Positions 49,373 to 57,283 of a DNA stretch of 62,694 nt are shown piece by piece. Source of the stretch: an uncultured Oscillospiraceae bacterium (GTDB lineage: Bacteria > Bacillota > Clostridia > Oscillospirales > Oscillospiraceae); contig CAJOIC010000001.1 in assembly GCA_905234625.1 (NCBI GenBank), positions 1-62,694 on the forward strand, in the 5' to 3' direction. A program made the translations under genes and the position numbers. The stretch's first letter is position 1. Every line of letters starts with the position of its first letter. The notes beneath the pieces are model-generated. The model did not search any database, was not told the origin of the DNA, and saw only the letters and a list, made by a program, of their open reading frames with translations.

Positions 49373-49524
49373 AGTACAGGATCGGTTGGCAGTCGAAGAC
49401 CGGCTGGAAGTACATAACGGTGAACACCCACGCGGAAGCCCTTGAGGAGCTGGCAGACAAGACGCTGCTGAGCGACAAGGTAAGTTACAGAGCCATCCCT
49501 GAGAAGGGGAAGAAAGGAGAATGA
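49369..49524 (+). CDS. Hypothetical protein, 51 aa
   Basis: GTG start overlapping the previous stop. Product KYRIGWQSKTGWKYITVNTH, then a helix (AEALEELADKTLLSDK) and basic tail. Strand-strand-helix layout. No family recognised. Confidence 0.5.
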   Translation: MKYRIGWQSKTGWKYITVNTHAEALEELADKTLLSDKVSYRAIPEKGKKGE

Positions 49525-49525
49525 C

Positions 49526-49786
49526 ATGGAAGACAGGAAGCTCGTGGTGATCGGGACGGCGGCCGGCGAGACCCGGCGCCGTCAGCCCCGGAGGCCCAGC
49601 GAGGAGGCAGAGCTGTTCCGTATCGTGAACGGCAACAGTGACCGGCGCCGCTGGGAGCGTGAGCAGGAGGCGGAGGTCAATCCGACGGTGGAGCTGGTCC
49701 GAAAGATCGTCCTCGTGATCGAGTGGGCGGTCGTCGGCTTCTTCACGGCGCTGGGGATGTTCGCCTTCATCAGCCTGTTTGTGTGA
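49526..49786 (+). CDS. Tail-anchored membrane protein, 86 aa
   Basis: GAAAGGAGAATGAC precedes the ATG. The N-terminal 50 residues are polar and Arg-rich (GETRRRQPRRPSEEAELFR). One C-terminal membrane helix follows (IVLVIEWAVVGFFTALGMFAFISLFV). Topology suggests a cytoplasmic domain tethered to the inner membrane. Function unknown. Confidence 0.6.
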   Translation: MEDRKLVVIGTAAGETRRRQPRRPSEEAELFRIVNGNSDRRRWEREQEAEVNPTVELVRKIVLVIEWAVVGFFTALGMFAFISLFV

Positions 49787-49801
49787 GGGGAGGCGGTGTA
49801 G

Positions 49802-49981
49802 GTGCTGGGAGATCTGATCTTTGACCTGTTGTCGGCCGGTGACGATCCGAAGCTGAAGGAACAGGCGTATCGGGCGCTGGAGAAAGTCGGCGTGGATCGG
49901 CGGACGGCGGATGCGGTTGCGAAGGAGTTCTACTGCCCGAGTCGGGATGGGATAAAGGAAGGAGGTGAACCGGATGAATAA
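49802..49981 (+). CDS. Small helical protein, 59 aa
   Basis: GTG start with GGGGAGG upstream. The product (LGDLIFDLLSAGDDPKLKEQ, then YRALEKVGVDRRTADAVAKEF) is helical. Overlaps the next gene by 8 bases. Confidence 0.5.
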   Translation: MLGDLIFDLLSAGDDPKLKEQAYRALEKVGVDRRTADAVAKEFYCPSRDGIKEGGEPDE

Positions 49982-50210
49982 GGCCAGACGGAAGGCGATC
50001 AGCGAGATCGAGGACAACCTGAGCGAGCTTCAGGCGCAGATAGAAGAGCTGCTCGGTCAGGAAAACGAGGCGGCTGACAACATGCCGGAAAGCCTCCAGT
50101 ATTCGGACCCGGTGGTCGCCATGAGAGAGGCGGCGGAGCAGCTCGAATATGCCTCGAATGCCATCACGGAGGCGATAGACTATCTGAGCGAGGCGAAAGG
50201 AGAAGGCTGA
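49974..50210 (+). CDS. Coiled-coil protein, 78 aa
   Basis: ATG 49974 is favoured because GGAGGT lies 7 bases upstream; GTG 49965 is in frame. The product (ARRKAISEIEDNLSELQAQI, later AAEQLEYASNAITEAIDYLSE) forms two long helices. Looks like a small structural or inhibitor-type protein. No family recognised. Confidence 0.6.
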   Translation: MNKARRKAISEIEDNLSELQAQIEELLGQENEAADNMPESLQYSDPVVAMREAAEQLEYASNAITEAIDYLSEAKGEG

Positions 50211-50211
50211 G

Positions 50212-50745
50212 ATGGGCGCTGGCAACGTGGGCGTGTTCTCGCCGGTTGGCGGGGAATATTACATAGACAACGACGACCCGTATGTGTATCGGGCGCTGGA
50301 CGACCCGGACGACATCCGCCTCATGCGGGACGTGCCGTATCACGAGTTGGAGTGCTTCGAGTTCGATCAGTTCGGGACGGAGCTGGAGATCGAAGATGCT
50401 GTCCGGCTGTTCCAGGACGACATGACCCGGCGCTTCCCCAGCTTCCAGAAGACCGACGGATGGCTGTCCGATGGCCCGTACAGTCGGAGCCGGAGCCGCC
50501 GCGCTATCCTGGAGAACGGTCTGTTCTGGATCGCGACGGAGGACAACCAGTGGAGCCTCGCCTTCGAGCTGATCCCGAAGGAGGAGTCCTGGGACCGGCC
50601 TTGGATGGAGAACCTTCAGGCGCGGCACTTCCAGCGCTATCTGGACGGCATCAAGGAGTCGCTGTTCGAGCAATTCGAGTATGTGAGTTACCGGGCGTCG
50701 GCATGGACGAGCGGAACGCTCAGAAGGGAGTACGAGGCCGTATGA
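50212..50745 (+). CDS. Hypothetical protein, 177 aa
   Basis: The ATG follows GGAGAAGGCTGAG. The product (MGAGNVGVFSPVGGEYYIDN) has the acidic segment DDPDDIRLMRDVPYHELECFEFD and a central strand region (GLFWIATEDNQWSLAFELIP). One of the larger accessory proteins, single-domain in appearance. No family recognised. Confidence 0.65.
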   Translation: MGAGNVGVFSPVGGEYYIDNDDPYVYRALDDPDDIRLMRDVPYHELECFEFDQFGTELEIEDAVRLFQDDMTRRFPSFQKTDGWLSDGPYSRSRSRRAILENGLFWIATEDNQWSLAFELIPKEESWDRPWMENLQARHFQRYLDGIKESLFEQFEYVSYRASAWTSGTLRREYEAV

Positions 50746-51107
50746 CGAAGAATGAGATCCGGGAATATCTCAATACCGGAAAGGCGCTATGCGACGTTCT
50801 GGAGCTGGCAGCGGGCCAAGAATGTGGGATTTACAAAGCACTTACCTTTGACCCGGCGGCACCGGACGAGGTGGCCTATATCCCGGACATGTGTTTGAAC
50901 GAGATCCCGTCGGGTCAGGAGGATCTGCCGCCAGACGTGATCGAGGACATCCTCAGATACTGCTACACGATGCAGGACTTCATCGACGAGATGGAGGGCG
51001 ACATACGCAAGGCGGAGGACCTGTTCCACTTCTGCGACTGGCAGCACCCGATTTCGGCGGCGTTCTATATGGAGTTATGCGGGTGGTGGGACGACGAGGA
51101 GCTGTGA
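50742..51107 (+). CDS. Hypothetical protein, 121 aa
   Basis: The ATG overlaps the preceding stop (ATGA). The product (MTKNEIREYLNTGKALCDVL) is helical, with acidic DLPPDVIEDILRYCYTMQDFIDEM in the middle. Function unknown. Confidence 0.6.
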   Translation: MTKNEIREYLNTGKALCDVLELAAGQECGIYKALTFDPAAPDEVAYIPDMCLNEIPSGQEDLPPDVIEDILRYCYTMQDFIDEMEGDIRKAEDLFHFCDWQHPISAAFYMELCGWWDDEEL

Positions 51108-51110
51108 CAG

Positions 51111-51524
51111 ATGGCAAAGAGCATGAAGAATGTGTCCGTCTTCGACATGACCGAGGCGGAGATCCGCGAGCGGCTCGAGAAGGACTTTGCCCGGTGGGAT
51201 CAGATCATGTGCGAGGGTTGCGCCGATCCGACATGGCCGGACGGGGTAAACCTGAACCTGGTGAGGAACCATATCATCAATGACTACGGGCAGCTCCGCC
51301 GGGTGATGGAAGAGCCTGTTCAGCTTTCCCTGTTCGACATGGGGTTCGACATGACAGGGCTGAGGCCGGTCCCGCCTGAACTCCCGGACGGATACATGGT
51401 GAGGAATGGCGTCTATGCCGAGATCAGAATACCGCGGTTCTTGGCACGGGGCCGCGAGCTGGTATTTGACGATGAACTGCTGGAGGCGGTTCTGAGCCGA
51501 AAGAAAGGAGAAGTGCATGGATAA
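51111..51524 (+). CDS. Hypothetical protein with clamp-binding-like motif, 137 aa
   Basis: The product (MAKSMKNVSVFDMTEAEIRE) has CEGCADPTWPDGVNLNLVRNHI near the centre and EEPVQLSLFDMGFDM. QLSLFDM resembles the bacterial sliding-clamp-binding motif (QxSLF). If real it could recruit the protein to replication forks, like the DUF488 protein tail. Overlaps the next gene by 8 bases. Confidence 0.6.
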   Translation: MAKSMKNVSVFDMTEAEIRERLEKDFARWDQIMCEGCADPTWPDGVNLNLVRNHIINDYGQLRRVMEEPVQLSLFDMGFDMTGLRPVPPELPDGYMVRNGVYAEIRIPRFLARGRELVFDDELLEAVLSRKKGEVHG

Positions 51525-51915
51525 CGGAAAGAAGAAGGTGGCAGAGGTCCACGCGGAGATTGTCGTGGATCTGAAGCAGGAGAACGTGGACGACATCATG
51601 GTATGCGCCCTGGAGGGCGGCGTTACCGCCTACTGGTGCCGCCGGTGCGAAGTGATCGGCGGCGAGTACCTGGGCGAGTATGCGTCCGAACAGATCAGCC
51701 GCGGCGGATCTCTGCGGTTCTATGACGCCGAGAGCGACGATACATGGGACCTGGATCTGGAGAAGTTCGTGCAGGGCTTCCGGCTCTGGCTGGAGAATGG
51801 CGGAGACGTGTACGGGGCCGTCTCGAAGCTGGGCGTTGACACCGGAGAGATCGACGCGGAGGCGGCTGATTGCATCATCCAGTACGCGCTGTTCGGGGAG
51901 GTGGTGTTCGGGTGA
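51517..51915 (+). CDS. Hypothetical acidic protein, 132 aa
   Basis: The product (MDNGKKKVAEVHAEIVVDLK) has CALEGGVTAYWCRRCEVIGG, a pattern seen in small phage proteins of gut Firmicutes, and an acidic helical end. Overlaps both neighbours. Function unknown. Confidence 0.6.
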   Translation: MDNGKKKVAEVHAEIVVDLKQENVDDIMVCALEGGVTAYWCRRCEVIGGEYLGEYASEQISRGGSLRFYDAESDDTWDLDLEKFVQGFRLWLENGGDVYGAVSKLGVDTGEIDAEAADCIIQYALFGEVVFG

Positions 51916-52325
51916 GTGTTACGATCTTCCAGATGGACACGCTGGAGAGCAGGGACCGGGCTCTCGAAATGATGTGGGCCGACCTCGCGGATGTGCCGTT
52001 TGATGAAGATGCGGATGGCCGCCTGATGCTCAGCGAGAAATGGATGTGCTTCGAGGCCGGGACAAAACGCGAGGATGTATGGAGATGGTTCGACGAGCGG
52101 TATAGCCGCGGCGTGGCCTACCTCCTGTACGGGAACGGCGTGGATCGGACGCCCGAGGTGGCTCAGCTCGTATTCCGAAAGATGCTCTGCGAAGACTGTG
52201 ACAGCGCAGACTGCGCTTACAACGACTTCGGCGTGTGCCGGCTGCCGATGGTGTACGGGCGAAAGCCAAGCCAAGACGACGACGGCTGCCACGACTATAT
52301 CTACGCGATGGAGGGATATGAATGA
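51912..52325 (+). CDS. Hypothetical protein, 137 aa
   Basis: GTG start overlapping the preceding stop. The product (SVTIFQMDTLESRDRALEMM) has a Cys cluster, MLCEDCDSADCAYNDFGVC, likely binding metal. Next gene overlaps by ATGA. Confidence 0.6.
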   Translation: MSVTIFQMDTLESRDRALEMMWADLADVPFDEDADGRLMLSEKWMCFEAGTKREDVWRWFDERYSRGVAYLLYGNGVDRTPEVAQLVFRKMLCEDCDSADCAYNDFGVCRLPMVYGRKPSQDDDGCHDYIYAMEGYE

Positions 52326-52750
52326 AGGTCGAGAAACGACAGGAGGTCATTGAGACCACGGTCTACATAGCCGAGGACGGCACGGAGTTCAATGATCGCG
52401 TTGACTGCGAGAGGTACGAGGAGGCCGAGCAGTTTGAGAAGGCGCAAAAGAGGCTGCGCGAGATGCCTTCGTTCTCAATGGAACCGCCGGGGTGCGACTA
52501 TTACGCCTACTATTCGTGGGTGAGGCTGGCGAATGAGAAGGATCTCGCGGCCTTGAAGCTGGGTGAGTTCCACCCGGACAGCACAGCGCACGACTACGAA
52601 GCGCCGTCCTATCCGTGCTGGGTCCTGTACCATGTGGACGATCAGGGCGACGGGTATATCAGTGGGACGCTGGAGGAGCTATGGAGAGAGTTTGTTGAAT
52701 ACCATGCGTCGGTATTGCACCAGATAGAAGAGAAGGAGAGAAAGCTGTGA
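52322..52750 (+). CDS. Hypothetical acidic protein, 142 aa
   Basis: The product begins MKVEKRQEVIETTVYIAEDG, with TEFNDRVDCERYE, a layout common to small phage proteins with an N-terminal strand pair then helices. The C-terminus (LWREFVEYHASVLHQIEEKE) is helical. No family recognised. Confidence 0.6.
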   Translation: MKVEKRQEVIETTVYIAEDGTEFNDRVDCERYEEAEQFEKAQKRLREMPSFSMEPPGCDYYAYYSWVRLANEKDLAALKLGEFHPDSTAHDYEAPSYPCWVLYHVDDQGDGYISGTLEELWREFVEYHASVLHQIEEKERKL

Positions 52751-53061
52751 TGGAGATTTGGGTTCTGAGCAGCGTCGCCGTCTACCACGGAACCAGCGAG
52801 ATTTACTTCGGCTCGTCCATCCATGCGTCCGAAAGAAAAGCATACGACGCGATGATATGTAATATTCTGGAGGATCTATCAGAGAAACTCGCGGAAGAAG
52901 ACGATCCACCGAAAAACGAAGCGGAGCTGTGGGAATGGATCATGTATTGCGATGATCGAGACATCTATCTTCGAGACACGGAGGCGGTGATCTATATTGA
53001 CAACACGGACTTCATGTACAGGATCGAGAAATACACCATAAATTGGGAGGTGTCTGCATGA
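52750..53061 (+). CDS. Hypothetical acidic protein, 103 aa
   Basis: ATG 52750 directly follows an in-frame GTG (52747). The product (MEIWVLSSVAVYHGTSEIYF) is alpha/beta with acidic loops. Slightly lower GC than neighbours. Function unknown. Confidence 0.55.
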   Translation: MEIWVLSSVAVYHGTSEIYFGSSIHASERKAYDAMICNILEDLSEKLAEEDDPPKNEAELWEWIMYCDDRDIYLRDTEAVIYIDNTDFMYRIEKYTINWEVSA

Positions 53062-53411
53062 CAAGGACTGAAGCGATCAACGCACTCGTGGAGTGGCTTA
53101 CCATTGACGAGGCGATCCTGGAGAAAGACGATACCAGCGACTACGCGGAGTTCATCCGCCGGAAGGACGAAGCGGTCAGAATTGCGCTGGAGGCGCTGAA
53201 GGACCCGCTGGGTGCCTTCATTGAGGAGGAGGTCCCGTTCCGGCTGGAGGAGATCCTCGAAGTGCCGGAGGAGCGAGTGACGCCGGAGGCGGTTCAGGCT
53301 TGCGTGGATGCGCTGAACGAGGACACCGACGTCATGTTCAGCTACGACCGGCTGGACGAGTTCCTGGAGAACACAATAGCTATGTATTGGGGAGGAAAGC
53401 AGAATGATTAA
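53058..53411 (+). CDS. Hypothetical acidic protein upstream of MazF-like gene, 117 aa
   Basis: ATG 53058 overlaps the previous stop. The product (MTRTEAINALVEWLTIDEAI) is helical and acidic (FIEEEVPFRLEEILEVPEERV). It lies where an antitoxin gene would be, overlapping the MazF-like gene by 8 bases, but shows no AbrB- or ribbon-helix-helix-like N-terminus. An antitoxin role is only a possibility. Confidence 0.6.
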   Translation: MTRTEAINALVEWLTIDEAILEKDDTSDYAEFIRRKDEAVRIALEALKDPLGAFIEEEVPFRLEEILEVPEERVTPEAVQACVDALNEDTDVMFSYDRLDEFLENTIAMYWGGKQND

Positions 53412-53919
53412 GAGGGGCCAGATCTACTATGTGGAGTCGATTTACTCCATCGGGAGCGAGCAGAGAGCCGGACGGCCGGCGATCATCGTGTCCAACGATA
53501 AGTGCAACGAGCACAGCGACGTGGTGGAGGTTGTCTACCTAACGACGCAGCCGAAGCGCGATCTTCCGACGCACGTTACCATCCGCAGCACCGGCCGCGA
53601 GAGCACGGCCCTGTGCGAACAGGTCACGAGCGTTTCGGTTGACCGGCTGGGTGACTACGTTTGCGAGATCACAGCGGCGGAGATGTCGAACCTGGAGATC
53701 GCCATGCTAATCTCGCTGGATCTCAGCACAGGCCAGCCGAAGGAGAAGATCGTGGAGGTCGTCAAGGAGGTCCCGGTCGAGGTCATCAAGGAGGTTCCTG
53801 TTCAGGCGCCTGTAGGGGGGGTGTCAGATCAGGAGAAAGCTCTCGCTGTCGCAGAAGCTCAGTGCGAGCTGCTTCGATCTATGTATAAAGATCTGCTGGG
53901 GAAGCTCGCGACGGCATAA
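53404..53919 (+). CDS. MazF/PemK-family toxin-like endoribonuclease with C-terminal extension
   Basis: In this 171-residue protein the first 115 residues match MazF/PemK: KRGQIYYVE, then EQRAGRPAIIVSNDKCNE, VVYLTTQPKRDLPTHV, STALCEQVTSVSVDRLGDYV and MSNLEIAMLISLDL. The family cleaves mRNA. A Val/Glu/Lys repeat linker (EVVKEVPVEVIKEVPVQ) and helical tail extend it beyond the usual 110 residues. No classical antitoxin is adjacent. Phages often carry such solitary members, which may act in shut-off or abortive infection. Confidence 0.8.
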   Translation: MIKRGQIYYVESIYSIGSEQRAGRPAIIVSNDKCNEHSDVVEVVYLTTQPKRDLPTHVTIRSTGRESTALCEQVTSVSVDRLGDYVCEITAAEMSNLEIAMLISLDLSTGQPKEKIVEVVKEVPVEVIKEVPVQAPVGGVSDQEKALAVAEAQCELLRSMYKDLLGKLATA

Positions 53920-53979
53920 AAAGAGCGCCGGTGGCACGTTCGGCCACGGGCGCAGACTTTGCGGTAAAAAACTGAAATA

Positions 53980-54023
53980 TTTAAGGAAAACTACTTGACA
54001 AACTTAAGGATTTATGTTAGGAT
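53980..54023 (+). promoter_or_regulatory. Promoter P4 with operator
   Basis: TTGACA (53995-54000), 17-bp spacer with AACTTAAGGATTTATG, TAGGAT (54018-54023). A partial copy, TTTAAGG, begins 23 bases upstream (53980). It drives the second half of the accessory region. Confidence 0.75.
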
Positions 54024-54101
54024 ATAGTTACAAGAAACCCATACAACACAGCGGCAAGACCCAAAGCTGTGGGGGGGGGAATGAACTGGAGGTGATACCC
54101 T

Positions 54102-54236
54102 ATGGGCCATCGGAAGGGGCCTAAAAAGAAGGTCCACCAGCACCTGAAAATCTCTTGGCCGGAGGTTTTGGTCGGGGCGCTGATAGACCTGATTGTAGGC
54201 ACCGTACTTATCCTTGTTGACCGCTGGGTCAACTAA
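54102..54236 (+). CDS. Small membrane protein, 44 aa
   Basis: CTGGAGGTGATACC precedes the ATG. A basic N-terminus (MGHRKGPKKKVHQHLK) is followed by one membrane helix (VLVGALIDLIVGTVLILV). First gene after P4. A hairpin (ATGGGCGG/CCGCCCAT, 54248-54277) follows. Function unknown. Confidence 0.5.
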   Translation: MGHRKGPKKKVHQHLKISWPEVLVGALIDLIVGTVLILVDRWVN

Positions 54237-54312
54237 CCCAAGCACGGTATGGGCGGGGTAAACCGCTCCGCCCATATCTTACAACGGCGGAAGCCGGAAG
54301 TCAAGAAAGGAA

Positions 54313-54420
54313 ATGGCTATGAGTTTCATCGGAACCCTCGGGTGGGTACTGATTGTTTTCGGAATTATCAAGGGCGGCACCGCAGTCGCCGGAATGATCG
54401 CAGGGAGGAAGAGAAAATGA
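54313..54420 (+). CDS. Small membrane protein, 35 aa
   Basis: AAAGGAA precedes the ATG; an ATG two codons later is possible. The product has one or two hydrophobic segments (FIGTLGWVLIVFGIIKGGTA) and a basic tail. Overlaps the next gene by ATGA. Confidence 0.45.
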   Translation: MAMSFIGTLGWVLIVFGIIKGGTAVAGMIAGRKRK

Positions 54421-54953
54421 GCAGCAAGTACGACAGCATCAAGACCGCAAAGGATCTGATCCTTGAGGTACGCGCCCACGGTCTGAGCTTGGCTCAGGAA
54501 GATATTTGCAGGGCGCAGGACATATTCGGGCATACCGCCATCGACGACCTGGTGTTCCTCGCGAACGACATCGGCCGTGACAACGAGAGGGGCGAGCCCG
54601 ATCCCAAAGGGAGCCGTTACTCCGGGCGGCCCGGAACGCGGGGCATCTTCTATCAGATCCTGTTCAACATCTGGCATTGGGAACAGGCGACGGAGTTCTA
54701 CAACAAGTACACGCTGGAGATCCCGGCGCAGATGGCAAAGCTGAAGAGCGAGGCTGACGGGCTGGAGAAGATGCTGGCTCAGTCAGAGCAGAAAGCGAAG
54801 GACATGGAAGCGAAGGTGGCTGAGTGCTACAAAGGCTTCCGGGAAGTGGAAGACGTGAGCATCGAGCAGAGCCACAAGATCAAGGAGCTGGAGGCTGAGA
54901 TCCTCGGCCTGAAGGCGAAGCTGTACGACATGATCGTTGCGAGGGAGGCGTGA
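54417..54953 (+). CDS. Coiled-coil protein, 178 aa
   Basis: The start overlaps the previous stop. N-terminal part (MSSKYDSIKTAKDLILEVRA, then QDIFGHTAIDDLVFLANDIG) is globular. From about residue 105 a long coiled coil follows (KLKSEADGLEKMLAQSEQKA). Function unknown. Confidence 0.65.
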   Translation: MSSKYDSIKTAKDLILEVRAHGLSLAQEDICRAQDIFGHTAIDDLVFLANDIGRDNERGEPDPKGSRYSGRPGTRGIFYQILFNIWHWEQATEFYNKYTLEIPAQMAKLKSEADGLEKMLAQSEQKAKDMEAKVAECYKGFREVEDVSIEQSHKIKELEAEILGLKAKLYDMIVAREA

Positions 54954-54954
54954 G

Positions 54955-55236
54955 ATGGAGGCCAGAATTTACGTCACGCTCAGCCGCGGCGAGATCAACG
55001 AGAAGATCCCGTACGCGATGATCTGCGAGACCAGAGAAGGCTCCCGGTGGCACGGGAGGAAGCTCAAGGAGCGCTGGCTGAAGGAGTTCACGCCGGCAGA
55101 GCGCGAGTCCGCAAGCCGGCTGTTCTCGCTGGCGCACAAGTGGTATCTGAAGACCGGGGCGCCGGATGAGGTGAAAATGAGCGCGAGGACGCTGGCCTTG
55201 TGGTGGAAGCTGGCCGAGTTCTGCGCGTCGATCTGA
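54955..55236 (+). CDS. Hypothetical basic protein, 93 aa
   Basis: GGGAGGCGTGAG precedes the ATG. The product (MEARIYVTLSRGEINEKIPY) is mixed alpha/beta with a Trp-rich helical end (KMSARTLALWWKLAEFC). No family recognised. Confidence 0.6.
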   Translation: MEARIYVTLSRGEINEKIPYAMICETREGSRWHGRKLKERWLKEFTPAERESASRLFSLAHKWYLKTGAPDEVKMSARTLALWWKLAEFCASI

Positions 55237-55246
55237 GGAGGAAGAC

Positions 55247-55381
55247 ATGGCGAGAAAGCGTTACGTTTATCTGCTCCAGCGTATTCGGGGCAGCAGGGAT
55301 TGGCCGGAAGGCTGCACGATATGGGCGGACAGTCCCTGCAAGGGCTGGCGCGTGATCGAAAAACAGGAGGTGCGAGGATGA
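55247..55381 (+). CDS. Hypothetical basic protein, 44 aa
   Basis: GAGGAGGAAGAC precedes the ATG. The product (MARKRYVYLLQRIRGSRDWP) contains CTIWADSPCKGWRV. Overlaps the next start by ATGA. Function unknown. Confidence 0.5.
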   Translation: MARKRYVYLLQRIRGSRDWPEGCTIWADSPCKGWRVIEKQEVRG

Positions 55382-55935
55382 TCCGAGAAGGAATGACGAT
55401 CCGCGAGGCGGCGGAGCTGTGGGTGGAGGGCTTCAACGCTATCCCCTACGGCATCGTAGAGAAGCTGCTGAAGGCTGGCGGCTATGAAGAACTGAACGAG
55501 ATCACGCCTCCGGCCAAAGGGGACCGGGTGTATGTGTACGAGATCCCGGGGGAGGTAACGACGCACGAAGGCGAGGTCAGAAGTTACGACGAAGAGACCG
55601 AGCTGTACTGCATCGAGCTTGATGATGGGAAGCTGGTGTCGGCAGACGCAAGCGACTTCGAGGTTGAGCGCGACGGGTTCCTCCCGATGTGGGGGACCTT
55701 GTGGGCCTTCGGCGACGGCATCGACAACGCTTGGGTGGATAACGAGTACATCGGCAATGGCCTTCAGGCGATGGCAGACTGCGGGTTCCGGGTCTACGAG
55801 CAGGAGGACTACGGGTACATATTCGGGATCGACGGTGCCGGGTACGACTTCTACGAGGCGCACTGGATACCGCTGTACAAAGCGCGGGGGCTTCACTGGC
55901 ACGACCCGGCGACCGAGAAGGAGGGCGCGGCGTGA
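55378..55935 (+). CDS. Hypothetical acidic protein, 185 aa
   Basis: The product (MIREGMTIREAAELWVEGFN) has a helical start. A middle segment resembles small chromatin-like barrels (KGDRVYVYEIPGEVTTHEGEV, YCIELDDGKLVSADASDF). A C-terminal domain (WGTLWAFGDGIDNAWVDNE, IDGAGYDFYEAHWIPLYKARG) matches a recurrent phage protein family whose function I do not know. Ends with a 4-base overlap. Confidence 0.65.
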   Translation: MIREGMTIREAAELWVEGFNAIPYGIVEKLLKAGGYEELNEITPPAKGDRVYVYEIPGEVTTHEGEVRSYDEETELYCIELDDGKLVSADASDFEVERDGFLPMWGTLWAFGDGIDNAWVDNEYIGNGLQAMADCGFRVYEQEDYGYIFGIDGAGYDFYEAHWIPLYKARGLHWHDPATEKEGAA

Positions 55936-56366
55936 AGGTGGAATATGCGGCGGAGTATGCGGCCGAGCTGGAGAAGCTGAACAAAGAACGCGAGGAGCTC
56001 GGCGGAAGACTGAAGGAGATCAAGAAGCGGCATGACTACCTCGTTTCGTACTTTCGAGTGCAGAAGAACCGCGGGAAGATCACCGAAGAGGAGTTTATGA
56101 AGCTCCGAGGTAAACGGCGGATCGCTGATCGCGGCTGTGTCACGCCGGAAGCCGGCTGCGAGTTCTGTCGGCGGAAGTGGGACCCGCAGGGCCTTCGATT
56201 TGATAACTGCACGGAGGTCGCGAGAGGCGGCTGGGTTGGCCTGTATTACGGCGTGGACGAGTTCGATAAGCCGTATTTATTCGCCGAGGCGGACGATGAT
56301 ACGGATCCCTATTACCCTAAGTTCTGCCCGGAGTGCGGCCGGGATCTGAGAGATGGACAGGGTTGA
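55932..56366 (+). CDS. Zinc-ribbon coiled-coil protein, 144 aa
   Basis: GTG start overlapping the preceding stop. The N-terminal coiled coil (YAAELEKLNKEREELGGRLK) is followed by two CxxC pairs, CEFCRRKW and FCPECGRDL, that would form a zinc ribbon. Overlaps the next gene by 14 bases. Confidence 0.65.
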   Translation: MKVEYAAEYAAELEKLNKEREELGGRLKEIKKRHDYLVSYFRVQKNRGKITEEEFMKLRGKRRIADRGCVTPEAGCEFCRRKWDPQGLRFDNCTEVARGGWVGLYYGVDEFDKPYLFAEADDDTDPYYPKFCPECGRDLRDGQG

Positions 56367-57048
56367 GCTCAGTCACGACGATGCTCGTCGGTTGCTGGCA
56401 TGGAGGGATGAACACGTTGACGAGGTTCATTCCCTCCCGGCGCCTCTGAAAGCGGTCAAGATCGTTTTCGTGGAGTCAGGCTTCGAGATCACTGGCGTCA
56501 GAGAAGGAGACGTCCTGAAGCTCCATATAGGCAGGAACGGGCGGAAGATCGGGAACGTGGTATTCGAGGCTAGACAGCATGACGGGAAAATGACGCTGAA
56601 GAAGAACAAGGACAACGTGCACCACGATCACATTGAGTCGGCGTTGACGGTGTACTGTTCGCTGATGGCGCTCATGGTCTATGGCGAGCGCCCGGTAACG
56701 TCTGCGCCGGACGCCCCGAACCACAAAGCGCCAGAGACCAGTAAACGACCCGCCACGCAACGCAAGCGGCGGACTACTTACATACTTCAGACGCGAAACG
56801 GAAAGCTCCTGGCCTCGCCACGGGGATCACACGCCAGTCCAAGCGGCATATTCACCGTACGAGGGCATTACAGGCACTACAAATCTGGCAAGGTCGTCTG
56901 GATCGCTGAGTACCAGAAGGGTACGAAGAAGAAACGGCGGAAGACCTACAAGATGGGAGGCATAGACAGCGATGAACGAAAAGCAGGAGCAGATGTGGGA
57001 TCTGCTTTGCGATCTGGAAGCGGAGACCGTTTTAAATCTGCTGACTGA
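56353..57048 (+). CDS. Hypothetical two-domain protein with basic C-terminus, 231 aa
   Basis: The N-terminal domain (about 1-115) is alpha/beta. After a Pro/Lys linker the C-terminal segment contains SPSGIFTVRGHYRHYKSGKVVWIAEYQKGTKKKRRKTYKMGG, a basic motif I recall at the ends of several gut phage proteins. It may bind nucleic acid. The 3' 77 bases overlap the next gene, so its last residues may be shorter in reality. Confidence 0.6.
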   Translation: MDRVELSHDDARRLLAWRDEHVDEVHSLPAPLKAVKIVFVESGFEITGVREGDVLKLHIGRNGRKIGNVVFEARQHDGKMTLKKNKDNVHHDHIESALTVYCSLMALMVYGERPVTSAPDAPNHKAPETSKRPATQRKRRTTYILQTRNGKLLASPRGSHASPSGIFTVRGHYRHYKSGKVVWIAEYQKGTKKKRRKTYKMGGIDSDERKAGADVGSALRSGSGDRFKSAD

Positions 57049-57283
57049 CTGGCACGGGCTCCAGCTCCTCGATGATGGGTTTTACGATCACCTGATAAAC
57101 GAGGGCTACATCGACGAGCCCGAGCCGGAGATCGAGGAGGAATACGACGAGGAAGAGTTCGAGGATTTCTGCGCGAAATATACCGCGTGCAAAGGGTGTC
57201 CTTTTGAAGTCGTTTATAGAGGCGAGTGCGAGGATCTTTTTGCAGAGAAGCAGAGAGAAAAGGTCGCGGAGGTGGAGTTATGA
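56972..57283 (+). CDS. Hypothetical acidic protein, 103 aa
   Basis: ATG within the end of the upstream gene. The product (MNEKQEQMWDLLCDLEAETV) has a helical start, a very acidic middle (PEPEIEEEYDEEEFEDF) and CAKYTACKGCPFEVVYRGEC, a probable metal site. Overlaps the next gene by ATGA. Confidence 0.6.
   Translation: MNEKQEQMWDLLCDLEAETVLNLLTDWHGLQLLDDGFYDHLINEGYIDEPEPEIEEEYDEEEFEDFCAKYTACKGCPFEVVYRGECEDLFAEKQREKVAEVEL

Noticed and set aside
48560-50017. 485-codon minus-strand frame across several small accessory genes
   Set aside because: It runs opposite five plausible genes with good ribosome sites and looks like low-complexity antisense translation.
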